DNA of 10,436 bases from Clostridiales bacterium (GCA_004555535.1 SFHU01000103.1:1-10436), one strand, 5' to 3'. Positions 1 to 6,456 are shown, numbered from the stretch's first letter. Made by a program: numbers and translations. Notes: generated by a model not told the origin, from the sequence alone.

Positions 1-64
1 TTCCCCGGTGGCGAAGCCATTTCCTAAAGGCAGTCAGGGAGCGAAGCGTTACCTGACGGGGGAA
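1..64. repeat. Candidate structured intergenic repeat at the left edge
   Basis: The first 64 bases fold into a closed three-part structure. An outer stem pairs TTCCCC (1-6) with GGGGAA (59-64). Inside it sit two hairpins: GGTGGC-GAA-GCCATT (7-21, with two wobble pairs at its base) and GTCAGG (33-38) paired with CCTGAC (52-57) around a 13-base loop. Both hairpins contain GCGAAGC (11-17 and 41-47). There is no coding gene here. The architecture resembles dispersed extragenic palindromic repeats, but only one copy is in the window and the left end may be cut off, so repeat status is inferred from structure alone. It is not similar in sequence to the repeat family at 7513-7771 and 9246-9386. Confidence 0.4.
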
Positions 65-100
65 TTTGTTGAAGGCTCGATTCGATTTGAGAACAGTATG

Positions 101-161
101 AATAGAAAAGCAGGAGGCGCGCTGCCCATGTGGGCGGCGCGCCTCCTGCGCTTCTCTTTTG
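101..161 (-). terminator. Strong, probably bidirectional intrinsic terminator after the SGNH hydrolase
   Basis: A perfect 13-bp stem, GCAGGAGGCGCGC (110-122) with GCGCGCCTCCTGC (137-149), encloses a further GCCC/GGGC stem with an ATGT loop. On the minus strand the hairpin runs into TTTTCTATT, and on the plus strand into a T-rich stretch (151-161). It starts 35 bases after the stop codon of the minus-strand hydrolase, so it most likely ends that transcript and shields the region from both sides. Confidence 0.85.
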
Positions 162-184
162 TTCGGTTCCTTGAAAAAAGGGGA

Positions 185-841
185 TCACAGACTGCTCAGA
201 AACAGGCCGATGCGGCGGGCGATGAGCGCGTGACCCTCGTCGCTGGGATGCAGCCCGTCGGGCAGCAGCCGCTCGCGGCAGACGGGATTCTCCGGCTGGA
301 TGCCGCTGCTCGCGTAGAGATCGAGCACGGGCAGGGCGTAGTGCTCCGCGACCTCCATGATGATGCGGCGATAGGTGGAAAGCGGCGCGACGCTGAAGCG
401 CTTTCGGCCCGTCTCGTCGCCGCGGGGATTGTCCTCCAGCAGCCGGTGCAGCGGCGTGACGATGACGACGGGCTTTCCGGCATAGCGCGTCAGCAGGCCG
501 TTCATCAGGTAGTGGCAGGCGCCGTAGAAGGTGTCCGGCTCGCGGTCGCAAGGCATGCCCAGCGGGGCCTGGCCGTGTCCGAAGTCGTTGGTGCCGCCGA
601 AGACGACGACGGCGTCCGCGCTTTCGTCCATCTCCTCCATGCGCATGCAGAAGTCGCGGTCGGCCTCCTCCAGGATGGGCTGGCGCGCAAAGCGCGAACC
701 GCTGACGCCGTAGTTGTTGGCCCGAAGCAGGCCGAATTCGCGGGCGAGCACATCGGTGAAACGGTTTTCGGGACGGCTCGCGCCGACGCCGAAGGTGATG
801 CTGTCGCCCAGAAAGTTGACGGTTGCTCCCTTGAGCTGCAT
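185..841 (-). CDS. SGNH/GDSL-type hydrolase (esterase or lipase-like)
   Basis: A 218-residue protein with all the SGNH hydrolase blocks in order: FLGDSIT with the nucleophile Ser14 (block I), NNYGVSGSR around residues 42-50 (block II glycine), GGTND with Asn85 (block III), and LLPDGLHP with Asp195 and His198 as the rest of the catalytic triad (block V). It has no signal peptide or membrane segment, so it is predicted to be a cytoplasmic ester hydrolase. The substrate cannot be read from the sequence; the family includes acyl-thioesterases, carbohydrate deacetylases and arylesterases. The start is set by AAGGAGG about 7 bases upstream of the ATG. The gene is monocistronic, with its own promoter (940-968) and a terminator on each side. 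The upstream terminator lies just before the ribosome binding site and may regulate expression. Confidence 0.88.
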   Translation of the reverse strand: MQLKGATVNFLGDSITFGVGASRPENRFTDVLAREFGLLRANNYGVSGSRFARQPILEEADRDFCMRMEEMDESADAVVVFGGTNDFGHGQAPLGMPCDREPDTFYGACHYLMNGLLTRYAGKPVVIVTPLHRLLEDNPRGDETGRKRFSVAPLSTYRRIIMEVAEHYALPVLDLYASSGIQPENPVCRERLLPDGLHPSDEGHALIARRIGLFLSSL

Positions 842-862
842 GGGAATTCCTCCTTGTGGCGT

Positions 863-897
863 AAATAAAAAAGCAGAGGAAACGGACGTCCCTCTGC
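863..897 (-). terminator. Intrinsic terminator in the SGNH hydrolase leader; possible attenuator
   Basis: On the minus strand a 7-bp stem GCAGAGG/CCTCTGC (897-891 with 879-873) with an 11-base loop is followed directly by six T (872-867) and more T-rich sequence. This is a textbook intrinsic terminator. It lies about 90 bases downstream of the argH stop codon, so it could end argG-argH transcripts. However, a consensus promoter lies upstream of it, between argH and the hairpin, and the hydrolase ribosome binding site begins only about 10 bases after the T-tract. Any transcript reaching the hydrolase from that promoter must read through it. Confidence 0.8.
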
Positions 898-939
898 AAG
901 AATATCGTGGCTTTGCCTCATTGGGAAGGACCGGCTCCC

Positions 940-968
940 ATTATAGGAAAAACGGGGGCCGGTGTCAA
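940..968 (-). promoter_or_regulatory. Perfect-consensus sigma-70/sigma-A promoter ahead of the SGNH hydrolase
   Basis: The minus strand reads TTGACA (968-963), a 17-base spacer, then TATAAT (945-940), matching the vegetative consensus at all 12 positions with ideal spacing. Predicted transcription start is near 933-936. It begins 21 bases beyond the argH stop codon and points at the hydrolase, giving a leader of roughly 95 bases that contains the terminator at 863-897. Confidence 0.85.
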
Positions 969-989
969 TCGCCCGCAGGGCATTCCCGC

Positions 990-2375
990 TCAGCCGATGG
1001 AAAAGCCATTCAGGAAGGCCTGGCCTGCCTCGATGCTCTCCTGCACGCGCCCGGGCGCGGGGCCGCCGGGCACGTCGCGCAGCGTCAGGCAGGCATGCAT
1101 GGAGCAGGCCTCATAGATGTCCGCCTCAAAGAGCTCCGAAAAGGTTTTGAGCTCCTCGAGCGGCAGGTCGAGAATCGCCTTGTCCTCTTTGACGCAGTGC
1201 AGCACGAGATGGCCGATGACGGCGTGCGCGTCGCGGAAGGGCATGCCCTTTTTGACGAGATAGTCCGCCGCGTCAGTCGCGTTGGTGAAGCCGCCGGCCG
1301 CGCCGCGCTCCATGTTCTGCGTGTTGAACGTGCAGGCGGCGAGCATGGCGTTGAAGACGACGAGGGACTTGACGAGCGTGTCCCGCGCGTCAAAGAGCGC
1401 CTCCTTGTCCTCCTGCATGTCCTTGTTGTAGGCCAGGGGCAGACCCTTGAGCGTCGTCAGCAGGCCGGTCAGGTCGCCGTAAACGCGGCCCGTCTTGCCG
1501 CGGATGAGCTCGGCGACGTCGGGGTTCTTCTTCTGGGGCATGATGGAGGAGCCGGTCGCGTAGGCGTCGTCCATCTCCACAAAGCGGAACTCGTGGCTGT
1601 TCCAGAGGATCAGCTCCTCGCAGAAGCGGGAAAGATGCATCATGCACACGGAGGCGGCGTAGAGGTAGTCGCAGACGAAGTCGCGGTCGGCCACGCCGTC
1701 GAGGCTGTTGAGCGTGATGGCGGAGAAGCCGAGCAGCCCGGCCACGCGCTCGCGGTCGAGCGGATAGGTCGTGCCGGCGAGCGCGCCGGAGCCAAGCGGC
1801 ATCACGTCCGCGTGGGCGTAGACCTCCTTCATGCGCTGCATATCGCGGGAGAACATCTGGAAATAGGCCATCATGTGGTGGCCCAGGGAGACCGGCTGGG
1901 CGCGCTGCAGGTGCGTGTAGCCGGGCATGATGGTCGCCGTGTGCTCGCGGGCGATGGAGAGCAGCGTCTCGCAGAGCTCACGCATGAGGCCGGCTGCCTC
2001 CTTCGCGGCATCCTTGACGTACATGCGGCAGTCGAGCGCGACCTGGTCGTTGCGGCTCCTGCCGGTGTGCAGGCGCTTGCCCGCGTCGCCGATGCGCTCG
2101 ATGAGCAGCTTCTCGACGTTCATGTGGATGTCTTCGGCGTCGAGCTCAAAGTGCACCTTGCCGGCGGCGATGTCGGCCTCGATACCTTTGAGCCCCTCGA
2201 CGATGGCCCTGGCGTCGGCCGCAGGGATGATGCCCTGCTCGCCGAGCATCGTCGCATGCGCGATGGAGCCGGCGATATCCTGATGATACAGCCGCTGATC
2301 AAAGGTGATGGAGGAATGGAAATCGTCGACGAGGCCGTCGGTCTTCTTTTCAAATCTTCCGCCCCAGAGTTTCAT
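990..2375 (-). CDS. argH: Argininosuccinate lyase
   Basis: A full-length 461-residue member of the fumarase/aspartase superfamily. It cleaves argininosuccinate to arginine and fumarate, the last step of arginine synthesis, in the cytoplasm. Visible motifs are the N-terminal KLWGGRF, the HTGRSRND segment (103-110), PGYTHLQ with the putative acid/base His155, and the superfamily signature GSSIMPQKKNP (275-285), whose serine is the catalytic residue on the mobile loop. Length matches the usual 455-465 residues. The ATG is preceded by AGGAGG (minus strand, 2388-2383) at good spacing. It follows argG by 69 bases, and the gap contains a hairpin that could modulate its expression relative to argG. 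Confidence 0.98.
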   Translation of the reverse strand: MKLWGGRFEKKTDGLVDDFHSSITFDQRLYHQDIAGSIAHATMLGEQGIIPAADARAIVEGLKGIEADIAAGKVHFELDAEDIHMNVEKLLIERIGDAGKRLHTGRSRNDQVALDCRMYVKDAAKEAAGLMRELCETLLSIAREHTATIMPGYTHLQRAQPVSLGHHMMAYFQMFSRDMQRMKEVYAHADVMPLGSGALAGTTYPLDRERVAGLLGFSAITLNSLDGVADRDFVCDYLYAASVCMMHLSRFCEELILWNSHEFRFVEMDDAYATGSSIMPQKKNPDVAELIRGKTGRVYGDLTGLLTTLKGLPLAYNKDMQEDKEALFDARDTLVKSLVVFNAMLAACTFNTQNMERGAAGGFTNATDAADYLVKKGMPFRDAHAVIGHLVLHCVKEDKAILDLPLEELKTFSELFEADIYEACSMHACLTLRDVPGGPAPGRVQESIEAGQAFLNGFSIG

Positions 2376-2396
2376 AAATCGTCCTCCTGTGATGTG

Positions 2397-2428
2397 AAAA
2401 GAGCGGACAGGCGAAGGCTTGTCCGCTC
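2397..2428 (-). terminator. Intercistronic hairpin between argG and argH, terminator-like
   Basis: A 9-bp perfect stem GAGCGGACA/TGTCCGCTC (2401-2409 with 2420-2428) can be extended inward by two more pairs past one mismatch to a CTTC loop. On the minus strand it is followed by four T and then CACATCAC before the argH ribosome binding site. The short T-tract suggests partial termination or an mRNA-stabilising hairpin rather than a full stop, since argG and argH belong to one pathway and no argH promoter is evident. Confidence 0.5.
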
Positions 2429-2444
2429 GAAAGAATGGGGATGA

Positions 2445-3665
2445 TCACTTTCCGGCCTTCTGCTTCATCAGCGCCTGCACCTTGAGCGGCAGGCCGAAGA
2501 GGTTGATGAAGCCGGCAGAATCCTTGTGGCTGTACATCTCGCCGGAGTCGCCGAAGGTGGCGATGTCCTCCATGTAGAGGCTGTAGGGCGAGGTCACGCC
2601 CGCGCCGATGCAGTTGCCCTTGTAGAGCTTGAGCTTCGCGGTGCCGGTGACGTACTGCTGGGTCACGTCGACGAACGCGGAAAGGCCTTCGCGCAGCGGC
2701 GTATACCACAGGCCGTTGTAGACGAGCTCGGCGAACTTGATGGCGACCTGCTCCTTGTAGTGGGCGGTGTCGCGGTCGACGGTGATCTCCTCGAGGTTCT
2801 TGTGCGCGGCGTAGAGGAGCGTTCCGCCGGGGGTCTCGTACACGCCGCGGGACTTCATGCCCACCAGCCGGTTCTCGACCATGTCGGCGATGCCCACGCC
2901 GTTGCGCGCGGCGATCTCGTTGCACTTCTCAAGCAGCGACACGGCATCCATCTTCTCGCCGTTGACGGCGACCGGCACGCCCTGCTCGAAGTCGATGGTC
3001 ACATACTCGGGCTTGTCCGGCGCGTCCTCGGGATGCACGCAGATCAGCGGGAGATCCTTGGGCGGCTCGTTGGCCGGATCCTCGAGGTCGCAGCCCTCGT
3101 GGGAGAGATGCCAGATGTTGCGGTCCATCGAGTAGGGGCGGTCCTTCTTGACCGGAACCGGGATGCCGCGCGCGTCGGCATACTCGATCTCCTCCTCGCG
3201 GGTCTTGATGTCCCACTCGCGCCAGGGCGCGATGATCGGCATATCCGGCGCGAAGGCCTTGATCGTCAGCTCAAAGCGCACCTGATCGTTGCCCTTGCCG
3301 GTGCAGCCGTGGCAGATGGCGTCGCAGCCCTCGGCCCGGGCGATCTCCACCAGGCGCTTGGCGATCAGCGGGCGTGCAAAGGACGTCCCCAGCAGGTACT
3401 TGCCCTCATAGACGGCGCCCGCCTTGAGCGTCGGCCAGATGAAGTCCTCGACGAATTCCTTGCGCAGATCCTCGATGTAGAGCTTCTCCGCGCCGGTCTT
3501 CTTCGCCTTCTCGTGCAGCGGCTCGAGCTCCTCGCCCTGGCCGACATCCGCGGCGCAGCAGATGACCGCGCAGCCGTAGTTCTCCTTGAGCCAGGGGATG
3601 ATGATGGACGTATCCAGTCCGCCGGAATACGCAAGAAGCACACGCTTGTACTGCTGATTTGCCAT
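2445..3665 (-). CDS. argG: Argininosuccinate synthase
   Basis: A 406-residue enzyme that joins citrulline and aspartate with ATP to form argininosuccinate, feeding ArgH. The PP-loop motif AYSGGLDTS lies at residues 12-20, the citrulline/aspartate-binding segment GCTGKGNDQVRFE at 120-132, and the conserved YSMDRNIWHLSHEG region at about 178-191. The frame stays open upstream to an ATG at 3761, but the start at 3665 is preferred: protein homology begins with the MANQQYKRVLLAYSGG segment, GGAGGG sits 7 to 8 bases before that ATG, and the promoter -10 box at 3733-3738 would lie inside the longer version. The family is usually 395-410 residues. It is the first gene of the argG-argH unit. Confidence 0.98.
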   Translation of the reverse strand: MANQQYKRVLLAYSGGLDTSIIIPWLKENYGCAVICCAADVGQGEELEPLHEKAKKTGAEKLYIEDLRKEFVEDFIWPTLKAGAVYEGKYLLGTSFARPLIAKRLVEIARAEGCDAICHGCTGKGNDQVRFELTIKAFAPDMPIIAPWREWDIKTREEEIEYADARGIPVPVKKDRPYSMDRNIWHLSHEGCDLEDPANEPPKDLPLICVHPEDAPDKPEYVTIDFEQGVPVAVNGEKMDAVSLLEKCNEIAARNGVGIADMVENRLVGMKSRGVYETPGGTLLYAAHKNLEEITVDRDTAHYKEQVAIKFAELVYNGLWYTPLREGLSAFVDVTQQYVTGTAKLKLYKGNCIGAGVTSPYSLYMEDIATFGDSGEMYSHKDSAGFINLFGLPLKVQALMKQKAGK

Positions 3666-3732
3666 AAAAAATCCCTCCATCGGCCTGCGCGGCGGTTGTG
3701 CCGGCAGGGCTTGTTTGCTGTTACGATTTGGT

Positions 3733-3761
3733 ATTATAGCGCGTCGCTTATAAAAATGCAA
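3733..3761 (-). promoter_or_regulatory. Promoter of argG-argH
   Basis: The minus strand shows TTGCAT (3761-3756), a 17-base spacer and a perfect TATAAT (3738-3733). The -35 box is weak, which suits a regulated biosynthetic promoter. Predicted start of transcription is near 3726, giving a leader of about 60 bases before the argG ATG at 3665. Confidence 0.7.
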
Positions 3762-3766
3762 GGGCG

Positions 3767-3790
3767 CCGAATGAATATTCCGTCATTCGG
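3767..3790. promoter_or_regulatory. Candidate ArgR/AhrC operator upstream of argG
   Basis: A perfect 8-bp inverted repeat, CCGAATGA and TCATTCGG, is separated by 8 bases. Its core ATGAATATTCCGTCAT (3771-3786) resembles the imperfect palindromic ARG box of arginine repressors (TGAAT, an A/T-rich centre, ATTCA), with a good left half and a weaker right half. It lies just upstream of the argG -35 box. Location and gene context support ArgR control. The match is partial, and a different dimeric regulator could bind here. Confidence 0.4.
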
Positions 3791-3909
3791 AAGAACTTTG
3801 TAAAATAAGTCAAAGAAAAAGATAAATAATTCGAGCAGAATGAATGCTGAAAGTGAATAGAGACGTATAAAACTCGACGGTATATGCACAGGGGAGCCTT
3901 CGGCGGCGA

Positions 3910-3938
3910 TTGACAGAGGGCATGAAATAGGATAAACT
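3910..3938 (+). promoter_or_regulatory. Promoter of the ruvC-ruvA-DUF4250-ruvB-queA operon
   Basis: TTGACA (3910-3915), a 17-base spacer and TAAACT (3933-3938): a perfect -35 box with a 4/6 -10 box. Predicted start of transcription is near 3945, giving a leader of about 68 bases. No LexA-type (SOS) box is apparent around it, although ruv genes are damage-inducible in some bacteria. Confidence 0.65.
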
Positions 3939-3960
3939 AAACCGAATGAGATCAGAGGCG

Positions 3961-3988
3961 GCGCGGCGCGAATTCGTTTGCGCCGCGC
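3961..3988 (+). other. GC-rich hairpin in the ruvC leader
   Basis: A 9-bp stem GCGCGGCGC/GCGCCGCGC (3961-3969 with 3980-3988) with a 10-base loop sits in the 5' leader of the ruv operon, 13 bases ahead of the ruvC ribosome binding site. No T-tract follows it, so it is not an intrinsic terminator. It may stabilise the mRNA 5' end or modulate translation. Confidence 0.55.
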
Positions 3989-4012
3989 GACACGGGAAAT
4001 GCGAGGAGAGCA

Positions 4013-4507
4013 TTGAGAGTTTTGGGCATCGACCCCGGCCTGGCGACGATGGGCTGGGGCGTGATCGAATCGGACGGGTATCACGAGCGTCTGGTGCAGT
4101 ACGGCGCGGTGATCACCTCGCCCAAGGACAGGTTCCCGACGCGGCTGGCCTGCATCGAGCAGGGCGTCAAGGGGCTGATTGAGACGTTCCATCCGGACGA
4201 GATCGCGTTTGAGGAGCTGTTCTTTTCCAAGAACATCACCACGGGCATTCAGGTGGCGGGCGCGCGCGGCGTCGCGCTGGCGGCGTGCCAGGCCTATACG
4301 GACAAGCTGTTTGAGTATACGCCGATGCAGATCAAGCAGGCGGTCGTCGGCTATGGCGGCGCGGACAAGCATCAGGTGCAGATGATGGTGCGGATGCTGC
4401 TGGGCATCAAGGAGATTCCCCGGCCGGACGACGCGGCGGACGCCGTCGCCTGCGCCATCACCCACGCGCATGCCGGCGCGGGGCGGGAGCAGTTCCGCAT
4501 CAAATGA
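4013..4507 (+). CDS. ruvC: Crossover junction endodeoxyribonuclease RuvC
   Basis: A 164-residue Holliday-junction resolvase that acts with RuvAB by introducing paired symmetrical nicks. The RNase H-like acidic cluster is complete: Asp7 in LGIDPGLATMGWG, the glutamate in AFEELFF (67 or 68), and Asp140 and Asp143 in RPDDAADAVA. Length matches the family (about 160-175). The start codon is TTG, preceded by GAGGAG about 5 bases upstream; conserved RuvC homology begins right at this residue and no in-frame ATG lies nearby. It is the first gene of the operon, with ruvA starting 46 bases after its stop. Confidence 0.96.
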   Translation: MRVLGIDPGLATMGWGVIESDGYHERLVQYGAVITSPKDRFPTRLACIEQGVKGLIETFHPDEIAFEELFFSKNITTGIQVAGARGVALAACQAYTDKLFEYTPMQIKQAVVGYGGADKHQVQMMVRMLLGIKEIPRPDDAADAVACAITHAHAGAGREQFRIK

Positions 4508-4553
4508 CCAGCGGTATGCCTGACAAAACGGGGAAGACGGACGGGAAAGAGAC

Positions 4554-5153
4554 ATGATTGCATTTATTGAAGGAAAGGTCGCCGAGAAGAACCCCGGCGA
4601 GCTGGTCATCAACGCGGGCGGCGTCGGCTTTTCGCTGCTCTGCTCGAGCACGACGCTCGCTGCTGCGCCCGTCATGGGCGAAAATTGGCGCTGCTACACG
4701 GTGATGAACGTGCGAGAGGACGCAATGGAGCTCTTCGGCTTTGCGACCAAGCAGGAGCGGGAGATGTTCAGGCGGCTGTGCACGGTGACGGGCGTGGGCG
4801 CGAAGACGGCGCTGGGCGTGCTCTCCGCGCTGCCGCTGCGCGACCTCTCCGTCGCGATCGTCACGGGCGATGTCGCCGCGCTCTCCCGCGCGCCGGGCAT
4901 CGGCAAGAAGACGGCGCAGCGCATCGTCCTGGAGCTCAAGGACAAGGTCGAACAGCAGGATGTCGCCGCCACGCCGGGCGGCGCCCCGGCCCCCGCGCCC
5001 ACGGGCAGCGCGCAGCAGGAGGCGCAAGCCGCCCTGCAGGCGCTCGGCTACACCTCCGCAGAGGCGGCGCGGGCGATCAACCTCGTGCGCGACCAGGCGG
5101 ATTCGACGGACAGGCTCATCATGCTCGCGCTGCGGCAGATGGGCAGCCTGTAA
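4554..5153 (+). CDS. ruvA: Holliday junction branch migration protein RuvA
   Basis: A 199-residue protein that binds four-way junctions as a tetramer and loads the RuvB motor. Domain I (about 1-63) is the OB-fold starting MIAFIEGKV and ending ELFGFATKQE. Domain II carries two helix-hairpin-helix motifs, CTVTGVGAKTALGVL (76-90) and RAPGIGKKTAQRIV (112-125). A flexible Ala/Pro-rich linker (about 134-155) leads to domain III (about 156-199), the RuvB-contacting helical bundle ending LIMLALRQMG. The acidic residues of domain I (RED at 54-56) match the conserved pin region. Its ribosome binding site (GGGAAAG) is weaker than those of its neighbours. Confidence 0.97.
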   Translation: MIAFIEGKVAEKNPGELVINAGGVGFSLLCSSTTLAAAPVMGENWRCYTVMNVREDAMELFGFATKQEREMFRRLCTVTGVGAKTALGVLSALPLRDLSVAIVTGDVAALSRAPGIGKKTAQRIVLELKDKVEQQDVAATPGGAPAPAPTGSAQQEAQAALQALGYTSAEAARAINLVRDQADSTDRLIMLALRQMGSL

Positions 5154-5174
5154 ACGGAAGAGGAGGAGAACGCG

Positions 5175-5348
5175 ATGCTTCCCAGCGACCCGATCATGCT
5201 GCTGAGCGTGGTGAACATGAAGCTGCGGGACCGGTATGCCTCGCTCGACGCGCTGTGCGAGGATATGGACGAAAACCGCGCGGACATCGAAAGCAGGCTG
5301 GCCGAGGCCGGCTATCAATACGATGAGGCGGCGAACCGGTTTGCCTGA
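5175..5348 (+). CDS. Small DUF4250 family protein between ruvA and ruvB
   Basis: A 57-residue open frame beginning MLPSDPIMLLSVVNMKLRD and ending NRFA. The pattern of an N-terminal LPxDPxMLLSVVNxKLRD, a central SLDxLCEDxD and a C-terminal GYxYDExxNxF matches DUF4250 as I know it from Clostridia; the function is unknown. AGGAGG (5161-5166) stands 8 bases before the ATG. The gene lies 21 bases after ruvA and 32 bases before ruvB, in the same direction. The sequence suggests a compact, mostly helical, acidic cytoplasmic domain with no membrane segment. Placement inside the ruv operon hints at a link with recombination but does not prove it. The frame, ribosome binding site and family resemblance together make it a real gene. 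Confidence 0.9.
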   Translation: MLPSDPIMLLSVVNMKLRDRYASLDALCEDMDENRADIESRLAEAGYQYDEAANRFA

Positions 5349-5380
5349 CGGCGGACGGCGCGCCATGAAGAGGTGAGAAG

Positions 5381-6430
5381 ATGGAAGAGGAACGCCTTGT
5401 GATGAGCGGCTTCCGCGAGGAAGAGGACGAGCAGGAGAGCAGCCTGCGCCCCAAAACGCTGCGCGAATACGTCGGCCAGCAGGCTGTCAAGGACAGCCTG
5501 AACATCTACATTCAGGCGGCGCGCCAGAGACGGGATTCGCTCGACCATATGCTGCTCTATGGCCCGCCCGGCCTGGGCAAGACGACGCTCGCGGGCATCG
5601 TTGCCAGCGAGATGGGCGCGAACATCCGCGTCACCAGCGGACCGGCGATCGAGCGCGCGGGCGATCTGGCGAGCATCCTGACCAACCTCTCCAGCGGCGA
5701 CGTGCTCTTCATCGACGAGATACACAGGCTGTCGCATGCGGTGGAGGAGGTGCTCTACCCGGCGATGGAGGATTACGCGCTGGATATCATGATCGGCAAG
5801 GGGCCGAGCGCGCGCAGCATCCGGCTGGATCTGCCCAGGTTCACGCTCATCGGCGCGACGACGCGCGCGGGCTCGCTCTCCGCGCCGCTGCGCGACCGCT
5901 TCGGCATCATCTTCCGTTTGCAGATGTATACGACGGAGGAGCTGATGCAGATCGTGCATCATTCTGCCTCCGTGCTGGGGATTGAGGCGGAGGAGGACGG
6001 CGTGCGCGAGATCGCGCGCCGCAGCCGCGGCACGCCGCGCATCGTCAACCGGCTCCTCAAGCGGGTGCGCGACTACGCGCAGGTGCGCGGCGACGGCGTG
6101 ATCACCTGCCGGATGGCGCGCGAGGCGCTGACGCTGCTGGACGTCGATGAGCTGGGGCTTGACCGCGTCGACCGCGCGATCCTGACGACGATGATGAAGA
6201 AGTTTGGCGGCCGCCCGGTGGGACTGGATACGCTCGCCGCGACGACCGGCGAGGACGCCGTGACGATCGAGGACGTCTACGAGCCGTACCTCATGCAGCT
6301 CGGCTTCATCATGCGCACACCCCGCGGGCGCATCTGCACGCAGGCCGCTTATGACCACATGAAGATCCCGATGCCCCAGGAGGCCCGCACGGGCGGCAAA
6401 ATCGAGGGGCAGACGTCGCTGCTCGACTGA
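5381..6430 (+). CDS. ruvB: Holliday junction branch migration DNA helicase RuvB
   Basis: A 349-residue AAA+ ATPase that forms hexameric rings and drives branch migration with RuvA. Visible motifs: Walker A GPPGLGKT (61-68), Walker B VLFIDE (108-113), sensor 1 IGATTRAG (157-164), the arginine-finger region APLRDRFG (168-175), sensor 2 RGTPRIVNRLL (216-226), and the C-terminal winged-helix domain (about 262-328) containing KKFGGRPVGLDTLA and GFIMRTPRGR. Length is typical (330-350). The start at 5381 has GAGGTGA about 5 bases upstream; a second in-frame ATG at 5402 would remove only seven non-conserved residues and has no better ribosome site. Confidence 0.98.
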   Translation: MEEERLVMSGFREEEDEQESSLRPKTLREYVGQQAVKDSLNIYIQAARQRRDSLDHMLLYGPPGLGKTTLAGIVASEMGANIRVTSGPAIERAGDLASILTNLSSGDVLFIDEIHRLSHAVEEVLYPAMEDYALDIMIGKGPSARSIRLDLPRFTLIGATTRAGSLSAPLRDRFGIIFRLQMYTTEELMQIVHHSASVLGIEAEEDGVREIARRSRGTPRIVNRLLKRVRDYAQVRGDGVITCRMAREALTLLDVDELGLDRVDRAILTTMMKKFGGRPVGLDTLAATTGEDAVTIEDVYEPYLMQLGFIMRTPRGRICTQAAYDHMKIPMPQEARTGGKIEGQTSLLD

Positions 6431-6456
6431 GGCTGAACCATAAAAGAAGGAAGACC

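Larger units (their letters stand above)
3666..4012. other. Divergent argG/ruvC intergenic region
   Basis: These 347 bases carry no gene. They hold the argG leader and promoter (minus strand, 3733-3761), a candidate ArgR operator (3767-3790), the ruv operon promoter (3910-3938) and a GC-rich leader hairpin (3961-3988). The stretch 3791-3900 is markedly A/T-rich compared with its surroundings. It shows no coding frame and only weak motifs, among them TAAATAATTC near 3823, which resembles half of an ArgR box. It could serve as upstream promoter DNA for both transcripts. Confidence 0.7.

Noticed and set aside
505..921. Leader peptide or upstream gene beginning with the ATG at 921 (MRQSHDILAEG), ahead of the SGNH hydrolase.
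   Set aside because: The frame does not stop in the leader but runs on out of frame through the hydrolase gene. It has no ribosome site and no regulatory codon run, so it is not a leader peptide.
714..2444. Very long open frame on the plus strand opposite argH, with similar ones opposite argG (2526-3803), ruvB (5315-6466), queA (6349-7413) and the aminopeptidase (7762-9174).
   Set aside because: These are by-products of GC-rich codon use, which leaves few stop codons on the opposite strand. Their translations are low-complexity Arg/Ala/His-rich strings with no recognisable domain, while the genes on the other strand have full families and motifs.
3666..3761. Longer argG start at 3761 giving 32 extra residues.
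   Set aside because: The extension would place the -10 box inside the coding region and has no family homology. The ATG at 3665 has a GGAGGG ribosome site and begins where the family begins.
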